A stretch of DNA of 39,128 nt from assembly GCF_000710465.2 (NCBI RefSeq), contig NZ_JAIZ01000453.1:18874-58001 (forward strand). The letters run 5' to 3'. Position 1 is the first letter of the stretch. Every line of letters begins with the position of its first letter. This DNA comes from Kitasatospora sp. MBT63. GTDB lineage: Bacteria; Actinomycetota; Actinomycetes; Streptomycetales; Streptomycetaceae. The notes beneath the pieces were generated by a model. It ran no database searches and was not told where the DNA came from. It worked only from the letters and a program-made list of their open reading frames with translations. The position numbers were made by a program, and so were the translations under genes. Below, piece by piece: positions 30,516 through 36,430 of this stretch.

Positions 30516-32396
30516 TCAGTCCGCCGCCGGCACCGGCTGCGGCTCGGCCGCCGCCTTGGCGTCGACCAGCTGCCGCAGATAGCGCTCGGCGGCCCGCAGC
30601 TTGCGGCCCTCCGGGCCGGGCAGGTGCGCCCGCAGCTCGATGATGTCCGGCGCGACCCCGATCGCCTCCGCCGGGCTCTCGATCGCCCGCCAGCACGCCT
30701 CCGCGTTGGCGGCCGCCTGCTGGGCCTCGGGGTGCTCGGGGCCCTCGGTACGCAGCAGGGTCAGCGCGACCTCCCGATACAGGTCCGCGGCGACGGCCGG
30801 ACGGCCCGCCAGCCGGGAGACGTGCGCCCGGACCTGACGCACCTGCAGCACCACCGGGGCGACCGGTCCGAACGCGGCGACCGCCCGCTCCTCCAGTGTC
30901 CGGGCCAGACCGGTGGCGGTGTCGTGGTCGCCGTTGTCCGCGCTGCGGACGATCACGCCGATCTCCTCGCGGTAGGCCGCGAAGGGGTCGCCCGCTGCCT
31001 CGTGCCCGGTGCCCGGCCGGTCGGTGCCCGGCTGCTCGGCGGCCTGCTGGTCCGCGGGCGGCCCGGACGGCTCCGCCGGCCGTTGCTGCCCGGCGGTTGC
31101 GGCCGGTGTCTTGGCGAGCCGCACCGGCGGCTCCGCGGCCGGGGCCGGAACGCCCTTCGCCAGCGTCACCGCGGGCTCGGCCGGGCCCGGGGCGGCGCCG
31201 CCCTTCAGCAGCGACACCGGGTTGATCCGGCGGGGGGTCAGCGGCACGTCCGGCTTGAAGAACGACACCGGCACCCGCGGCCGCCTGCGCTGATCGGCCG
31301 TCGGCCGGTCCGCTCCCGGCTCCGGCTGGCGGACCGTCGGCCGCGCCGCCGGCCGCGCCGCCTTCGGCATCACGGCGGCGGGCCGCGGTCCCTGGTACGG
31401 CTGGGTCCCCGCGCCACCGCCGATCTGCCGGGCGGTGTTGCGGAAGACCGGCCGGTCGGGGGCGTGCGCGGTGATCGTGACGACGTCCGGGCGCAGCACC
31501 GAGTGCACCTGCTGGCGCACCTGCTCGGGCGTCAGGACGGCTTCCAGCCCGGGCCGGCCGCCGTGCAGCGCCTCGATCAGGGCACGGGTGAAGGTGCCGA
31601 TCTGGTCGGGGTCCGCGCTGACTGCGGCCCACAGCGGGACACCGTCCACCAGCGGGGTGATCGCGCTCTGCACCTGCGGCATCGCGGCCTGGTCGGCGCT
31701 CAGGTCGGCGATCACCAGCGTGTCCCACTCCGCCGGCCGGTGCCGCAGCTCGGCCGCCAGCGCCTGCCAGGGCAGGCTCTCGCCCGCCTTGCCGTCCCGC
31801 AGTGTCAGGTGCAGCTGGCCGCTGCGGCGGTCCGCCACCAGGTGGCCGCCGAGGTGCACCAGCAGCGGGCCCTGGTGCCGGGCCGCCGCCCGCAGGTGGG
31901 CCAGCACGCTCTGCGGGTCGCAGGCGCCCGGCAGGTGGACGGCGTCGACGGCGTCGGCGACCAGCAGCATCTGCGGGGGGACGGCCGCGAGCATCGCGGA
32001 CAGCACCGGGGCCTGCCCGGAGCCGCCACGGCCCCACGGCCGGCGGCCCGAGCCGCCGTAACCGCCCTCGATCACCAGGATCCGGCCGCGCGCACCGCGG
32101 GTGGTCTGCGGCTCCCCGCCAGGTCCTGGCACCGATGCGGGAGCCGTCGCCGGGGCCGGGCCCGCGGCGGGCGGCGGCACCGGCGGCTGGATGACGGGCA
32201 TGGTCATGGTCCAGCCGGTGGAGGGCACCGGTGCGGGCGCCGTCTGCGGCGGCGGCGGGATCCGGCCGGACGGCAGCCGCACGGTCCGCTCCGCCGACGG
32301 GTCATCAGGGGCGGATCCGTTCGGCAGCGCCACGGTCTCCTCGATACCGAAGGACCGCCACTCGTCGCCGCCAGGCGTCGTCGTCACGTCCGCCAC
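30516..32396 (-). CDS. Caspase-like (C14 fold) protein with apparent loss of the catalytic cysteine, TPR-like C-terminus
   Basis: A 626-residue soluble protein. Residues 1-100 are Pro/Ala-rich. Residues ~104-320 follow the caspase p20/p10 layout: RILVIEGGYGGSG, a helix (DPQSVLAHLRAAARHQ), PLLVHLGGHLVADRR with H185 where caspases have the catalytic His, WDTLVIADLSADQ where the strand ends in Ser233 instead of the usual Cys, then VPLWAAVSADPDQIGTFTRA and VLTPEQVRQQVHSVL. A disordered linker (~330-465) contains four copies of a short motif, [PA]V[STR][FL][FLA]K. Residues ~470-575 are helical and TPR-like. The catalytic His with Cys replaced suggests a pseudo-protease or scaffold. The fold assignment is my own pattern match, not a search. 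GTG 32396 is chosen; GTG 32387 is an alternative. Confidence 0.6.
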   Translation of the reverse strand: MADVTTTPGGDEWRSFGIEETVALPNGSAPDDPSAERTVRLPSGRIPPPPQTAPAPVPSTGWTMTMPVIQPPVPPPAAGPAPATAPASVPGPGGEPQTTRGARGRILVIEGGYGGSGRRPWGRGGSGQAPVLSAMLAAVPPQMLLVADAVDAVHLPGACDPQSVLAHLRAAARHQGPLLVHLGGHLVADRRSGQLHLTLRDGKAGESLPWQALAAELRHRPAEWDTLVIADLSADQAAMPQVQSAITPLVDGVPLWAAVSADPDQIGTFTRALIEALHGGRPGLEAVLTPEQVRQQVHSVLRPDVVTITAHAPDRPVFRNTARQIGGGAGTQPYQGPRPAAVMPKAARPAARPTVRQPEPGADRPTADQRRRPRVPVSFFKPDVPLTPRRINPVSLLKGGAAPGPAEPAVTLAKGVPAPAAEPPVRLAKTPAATAGQQRPAEPSGPPADQQAAEQPGTDRPGTGHEAAGDPFAAYREEIGVIVRSADNGDHDTATGLARTLEERAVAAFGPVAPVVLQVRQVRAHVSRLAGRPAVAADLYREVALTLLRTEGPEHPEAQQAAANAEACWRAIESPAEAIGVAPDIIELRAHLPGPEGRKLRAAERYLRQLVDAKAAAEPQPVPAAD

Positions 32397-32694
32397 TACC
32401 GGTCACCGCCCCGCCCGCCGCCGCGCGACGTCCCGCTGTCCACTGTGGCACCCACACCACGCCCGATTTCGCCACCATAAGGGGTCGTCCGGGCGGCGGG
32501 CCAGGCCGGGTGCCGAACGCCGGAGGATCGCGGAGCCGCCGGAACCCCGGGGATCCCCCGGATTACCGGCACAGTGTCCGGACTTGACCATGACGTGGCC
32601 GATCACGACCGTCACCGGGCGGACGACGACCGTCGCGGCACCGTACGGGACCGGTCCCGGGCCCGGCCGGCACATCCCTCCCGGTGACCGCCGT
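32397..32694. other. 298-bp gap between the caspase-like and oxidoreductase genes
   Basis: Both flanking genes are on the minus strand. A short hairpin (CCGGGG at 32547-32552, CCCCGG at 32556-32561, 3-nt loop) could end the oxidoreductase transcript. TATGGT on the minus strand near 32475 is a possible -10 element for the caspase-like gene without a matching -35. Nothing else is evident. Confidence 0.4.
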
Positions 32695-33666
32695 TCAGTT
32701 CCCGGCCACCGCCGCAGGGCCGACCCGCACCTCCAGCAGCGTCTTGCCGATGGTCGCCCTCGACCCGATGGCGGCGTGCGCCTCGGCCGCCCGCGCCAGC
32801 GGCAGCCGCCGCCCGATGACCGGGCGCAGCCGGCCCGCGGCCGCCTCGGCGAGCGCGTGGGCGGTGGCCTGCCGCAGCTGGACGGGCGTCGGCTGCGGCC
32901 GGAGCAGGGTGACCTGCCGGGCGGCGGCCTCCGCGTCCGGGATCGAACTCCATTCACCGCTCGCCAGACCGAAGCTGACCATCCGTCCGCCGGGCCGAAG
33001 CAGCGCGAAGGCGGCCCGGGCGATCTCGCCACCGACCCCGTCGAGGACCACGTCGACGCCTTCGAGCTGCTCCGACCAGCCGGGACGGCGGTAGTCGACG
33101 GTCTCGTGCGCGCCGAGTCCGCGGGCGAGCCGCAGCTTGTCCTCGCCGCCGGCCGCCGCCACCACGGTGGCCCCGGCGGCGAGCGCCAACTGGACCAGCA
33201 GGGTGCCGACGCCCCCGGCGGCCGCCTCCACCAGGACCCGTTCGCCGGGCCGCGGCGCGGCGGCGCCGATCTGCAGCACGGCCGTGCGGCCGTCGGCGAG
33301 CAGCGCCAGCGCCTCGTCCGGCGCGAGCTCCGCGGGTACCTCGTACAGGCCGTCGGCCGGCACGGCCGCGTACTCGGCGTAGCCGCCGGAGCCGCCCGTG
33401 GAGGTGACCACCCGCCGGCCGAGCAGGGCGCGGTCGACGCCCGGGCCGGCGGCGGTGACCACCCCCGCGACGCCGTTGCCCGCGATCATCGGCAGCCCGG
33501 CCGAGAACGGTCCCCGGCCGGTGGCCCGGAACTGCGTCTCCACGAAGGTGATGCCCGCGTACGCGACCTCCACCAGCACCTGGCCGGGCCCCGGCACCGG
33601 GGTCGGCGCCTCCCCCTCGGCCAGCACCTCGGGCCCGCCGAACTCCTTCAACCACACCGCACGCAT
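32695..33666 (-). CDS. Zinc-free quinone oxidoreductase (MDR superfamily)
   Basis: A 323-residue NADPH-dependent reductase of the quinone oxidoreductase branch of medium-chain dehydrogenases. GroES-like N-terminal half (VWLKEFGGPEVLAEGEAPTP, GITFVETQFRATGRGPF), then the Rossmann half with VEAAAGGVGTLLVQLALAAG (AAGGVG at 149-154). No cysteine/histidine zinc ligands are present, as expected for this branch. It reduces quinones or enones in the cytoplasm; exact substrate unknown. ATG 33666 has GGAGG four bases upstream. The putative promoter (33703-33733) has the 19-bp spacing typical of MerR/SoxR-controlled promoters, which would suit a redox-stress gene. Confidence 0.92.
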   Translation of the reverse strand: MRAVWLKEFGGPEVLAEGEAPTPVPGPGQVLVEVAYAGITFVETQFRATGRGPFSAGLPMIAGNGVAGVVTAAGPGVDRALLGRRVVTSTGGSGGYAEYAAVPADGLYEVPAELAPDEALALLADGRTAVLQIGAAAPRPGERVLVEAAAGGVGTLLVQLALAAGATVVAAAGGEDKLRLARGLGAHETVDYRRPGWSEQLEGVDVVLDGVGGEIARAAFALLRPGGRMVSFGLASGEWSSIPDAEAAARQVTLLRPQPTPVQLRQATAHALAEAAAGRLRPVIGRRLPLARAAEAHAAIGSRATIGKTLLEVRVGPAAVAGN

Positions 33667-33702
33667 GACGCCTCCGCCCGCTCGTAACCGCTCGACCCCG
33701 TC

Positions 33703-33733
33703 ATCCTCGGAAATGAAGTGCGGTTGAGGTCAA
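33703..33733 (-). promoter_or_regulatory. Possible MerR/SoxR-type promoter of the quinone oxidoreductase
   Basis: On the minus strand TTGACC (33728-33733) is followed after 19 bp by GAGGAT (33703-33708). The -35 continues as TTGACCTCAA, which contains the CCTCAA half-site of SoxR boxes. The right half-site (TTGAGG) is not conserved, so only half of the expected palindrome is present. Transcription would start about 30 nt before the ATG. Confidence 0.35.
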
Positions 33734-33782
33734 GAGCGGGCGGCGGACCGGACGGCGGACGGCCCCGGGCCGCCGGCGGACG

Positions 33783-34718
33783 TCAGTGCGCGATGGCCTC
33801 GATCAGCTCCTGCGCGCCCTGCCGCTTCAGGGCGAGCGCGGTGGCCGTCCCGAGGTCCTCGGGGGAGAGCGCCCCGGCCCACTCGTGGGCGTCCAGGATC
33901 CGCTTGCCGTCGGGCGAGAACACCCGCCCGCGCAGCGACAGCCGGCCGTCCGGCTCGGCCTTGGCGTACCCGGCGATCGGCGAGTTGCAGTGCCCCTGCA
34001 GCACGTGCAGGAACATCCGTTCCGCGGTGGCCTCGCGCCAGGTGTCCCGGTCACCGAGGCCGGCCACGGTGTCGATGGTGGCGGTGTCGTCCTGGCGGCA
34101 CTGCAGGGCGAGGATGCCCGCGCCGATCGGCGGGCACATGGTGTCCACCGGCAGGATCTCGCTGATCCGCCCGGGCAGGCCGATCCGCTCCAGACCGGAG
34201 ACCGCCAGCAGCAGCGCGTCGGCCTCACCCGCGTCCAGCTTGGCCAGCCGGCTGTTGGCGTTGCCGCGCATCGGCACGCAATCCAGGTGCGGGTGGGAGG
34301 CGGCCAGCTGGGCGATCCGGCGCACCGAGGAGGTGCCGATCCGGGCGCCGGCCGGCAGCTCGTCCAGGGTCAGCCCGCCCGGGTGGACGACGGCGTCCCG
34401 GATGTCGTCGCGGCGCAGGTACGCCGCGAACACGGTCCCGGCGGGCAGCGGGCGGTCGGCCGGCACGTCCTTGAGGCAGTGCACCGCGAGGTCGGCCTCT
34501 CCGGCCAGCAGCGCCGCGTCCACCTCCTTGGTGAACGCGCCCTTGCCGCCGAGCGCCGCCAGGTCGCCCATCCAGCGGTCGCCCGAGGTGGTGACCGGCA
34601 CCACCTCGGTGGTGATCCCCGGGTGCAGCACGGCGAGTTCGGCCCGTACCCGCTCCACCTGGGCCAGCGCCATCGGGGAGGAACGGGACACGATGCGGAT
34701 CAGCTCAGCGGAGGCCAT
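33783..34718 (-). CDS. hemC: Porphobilinogen deaminase (hydroxymethylbilane synthase), divergent
   Basis: A 311-residue cytoplasmic enzyme of tetrapyrrole synthesis, condensing four porphobilinogens into hydroxymethylbilane. Motifs: [39 protein letters not shown] with catalytic D84, GTSSVRR (129-134) for substrate acids, [13 protein letters not shown] and [12 protein letters not shown] with C244 attaching the dipyrromethane cofactor. Several motifs differ from the common forms (HSMKDVP, RGNVxTRLxKL, GGCxxPxG), and no other hem gene is near, so this may be a second, specialised copy. Start: ATG 34718 rather than the frame opening at 34868. It has no ribosome site, but TATCAT lies six bases before it on the minus strand, as for a leaderless mRNA. 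Confidence 0.93.
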   Translation of the reverse strand: MASAELIRIVSRSSPMALAQVERVRAELAVLHPGITTEVVPVTTSGDRWMGDLAALGGKGAFTKEVDAALLAGEADLAVHCLKDVPADRPLPAGTVFAAYLRRDDIRDAVVHPGGLTLDELPAGARIGTSSVRRIAQLAASHPHLDCVPMRGNANSRLAKLDAGEADALLLAVSGLERIGLPGRISEILPVDTMCPPIGAGILALQCRQDDTATIDTVAGLGDRDTWREATAERMFLHVLQGHCNSPIAGYAKAEPDGRLSLRGRVFSPDGKRILDAHEWAGALSPEDLGTATALALKRQGAQELIEAIAH

Positions 34719-34724
34719 GGCGCG

Positions 34725-34730
34725 ATGATA
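34725..34730 (-). promoter_or_regulatory. Possible -10 element of a leaderless hemC transcript
   Basis: TATCAT on the minus strand ends six bases before the ATG of hemC (34718), so transcription could begin at the A of the start codon. No Shine-Dalgarno sequence is present, which agrees. A matching -35 was not recognised. Confidence 0.35.
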
Positions 34731-34881
34731 GACCGTCAGATCCGCCGCCGAGGAATCGACTCGACCGCGGGGACCGGCGGCGGCGCCCGGTCCGGCGCGG
34801 GCCCCGGGGGCGCGGACCCGGCCGATGCCGACCCGACCGATGCGGGCACCGATCGTCGGGTCGGGCACAGTGGCACCTTCC

Positions 34882-34887
34882 TAGAGT
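34882..34887 (+). promoter_or_regulatory. Possible -10 element of the AraC-type gene
   Basis: TAGAGT fits the streptomycete HrdB -10 consensus and lies 28 bp before the GTG at 34916, leaving room for a short leader with the GGAAGGAGAG ribosome site. No -35 resembling TTGAC was found 16-19 bp upstream. Confidence 0.35.
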
Positions 34888-34915
34888 CGGTGATCGCAAG
34901 GGAAGGAGAGACCGG

Positions 34916-35821
34916 GTGCTGGAACGGCTGAACGAAGCCATGGACCACATCGAGCGCCACCTCGACCGGGAGATCGACGTGGCGGTGCTCGCACGGACGG
35001 CGATGACCTCGGAGTACCACTTCCGCCGGCTGGTCTCCGCGCTGGCGGGGATGCCGCTGTCGGAGTACGTACGGCGGCGGCGGATGACCGTCGCGGGCGC
35101 CGAGGTCCTGGCCGGCGGGCGGACGCTGCTGGACATCGCGGTGAGCTACGGCTACACCTCGGGCGAGGCGTTCGCACGGGCGTTCCGGGCGGTCCACGGC
35201 GTGGGTCCGGGCGAGGCCCGGCGCACCGGCGCGGCCCTGCGGTCCCAGCCCCGGATGTCCTTCCGTCTCATCGTCGAAGGGAGTAGCAGCATGCGGTACC
35301 GGATCGTGGAGAAGGCCGGGTTCACGGTGGTCGGCAGGTGCGCACGGGTCCCGCTCGTGCACGAGGGCGTCAACCCCGCCATCGCCGAACACATCAGGAG
35401 CATCGACCCGGAGACCGTCCGGCGCATCGCGGAGCTGTCCGACCAGCAGCCCGAAGGGGTCGTCTCGGTGGTCGACCACCTCACCGACAGCCGCGAGGAG
35501 GGCGTCGAACTGGACTACCACCACGCCGTGGTGACCAGCGCCGAGCCGCCCGACGACCTGGACGCGCTGGCCGTCCCGGCGGGCACCTGGGCGGTGTTCG
35601 AGAACTCCGGGCCGTACCCGCAGGCGCTGCAGTACCTGTGGCGCGACGTGTACACCCAGTGGTTCCCGTCCAACCCGTACCGGAGCCGGCCCGGCCCGGA
35701 GATGCTGCGCACCCGCCCGTCCCAGGACGGCACACACGCCGACTCCGAACTGTGGATCCCCGTGGAGCGGGCCGTCCCCTCGGGCGACGGCGCGTCCGCG
35801 GGCCCGGCTACCGTGGGGTGA
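34916..35821 (+). CDS. AraC-family regulator with GyrI-like effector domain
   Basis: A 301-residue transcription factor. The AraC helix-turn-helix pair is at the N-terminus (~1-105): LNEAMDHIERHLDREIDVAV, SEYHFRRLVSALAGMPLSEY, YGYTSGEAFARAFRAVHGVGP. Residues ~126-290 form a GyrI-like/SOUL small-molecule binding domain (MRYRIVEKAGFTVVGRCARV, VPAGTWAVFENSGPYPQAL, ELWIPVER), the arrangement of Rob-like and YdeE-like activators that sense drugs or other hydrophobic compounds. GTG 34916 has GGAAGGAGAG about five bases upstream. Its stop overlaps the start of the HAD-type gene (TGATG), so the two are translated together. Divergent from hemC. Confidence 0.92.
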   Translation: MLERLNEAMDHIERHLDREIDVAVLARTAMTSEYHFRRLVSALAGMPLSEYVRRRRMTVAGAEVLAGGRTLLDIAVSYGYTSGEAFARAFRAVHGVGPGEARRTGAALRSQPRMSFRLIVEGSSSMRYRIVEKAGFTVVGRCARVPLVHEGVNPAIAEHIRSIDPETVRRIAELSDQQPEGVVSVVDHLTDSREEGVELDYHHAVVTSAEPPDDLDALAVPAGTWAVFENSGPYPQALQYLWRDVYTQWFPSNPYRSRPGPEMLRTRPSQDGTHADSELWIPVERAVPSGDGASAGPATVG

Positions 35822-36357
35822 TGACCGGCACCGCGCGGCCCCCGCTGCTCTTCCTCGACGTCGACGGCCCGCTCATCCCCTTCGGCGCCACGCGGGAGCA
35901 ACTACCGGACGGGTACCCGGTCTTCCGCACCCCCGCCGGGTCCGGGCCCGGCGCGAACCCGCTGCTGGCCAGGATCGACCCCGCCCACGGGCCGCGGCTG
36001 GCGGCGCTGGGGTGCGAGCTGGTGTGGGCCACCACCTGGGGCGAGGAGGCGAACGAGTGCGTCGCCCCGCTGCTCGGCCTGCCCGCCCTGCCGGTGGCGG
36101 CCTGGCCGGAGCCCACCGAGGACGACGGGGCCGGGCACGGCGGCGGCCTGCACTGGAAGACCCGGCCGCTGGTCGAGCAGGCCGCGGGCCGCCGGTTCCT
36201 CTGGGTCGACGACGAGATCACCGAGGCCGACCGGGCCTGGGTGTCGGCCCACCACCCCGGCCCGGCGCTGCTGCACCGGGTGGACCCCCGGCGCGGGCTC
36301 ACCGACGCCGACTACACGGCCCTCGGCCGGTGGCCGACGCTGCTCCGGTCCTGCTGA
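35821..36357 (+). CDS. HAD-type protein (HAD_SAK-like)
   Basis: A 178-residue protein with a haloacid-dehalogenase-like fold. LLFLDVDGPLIPFG gives the DxDG motif (D13, D15), ELVWATTWGEEANE fits the second motif with its threonine, and RRFLWVDDEITEADRAWV supplies the acidic third motif. These features match the HAD domain class named after Swiss Army Knife RNA-repair proteins, common as small stand-alone proteins in Streptomyces. It may be a phosphatase; the substrate is unknown. ATG 35821 overlaps the stop of the AraC-type gene by one base. It ends 73 bp before the convergent BTAD gene. Confidence 0.85.
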   Translation: MTGTARPPLLFLDVDGPLIPFGATREQLPDGYPVFRTPAGSGPGANPLLARIDPAHGPRLAALGCELVWATTWGEEANECVAPLLGLPALPVAAWPEPTEDDGAGHGGGLHWKTRPLVEQAAGRRFLWVDDEITEADRAWVSAHHPGPALLHRVDPRRGLTDADYTALGRWPTLLRSC

Positions 36358-36430
36358 CCACCCGATGGGGGGCCGGCCGGACCGGAGCACCGGCCCACGC
36401 GGACGACGACGGCCGCCGGTCAGCCGCCGG

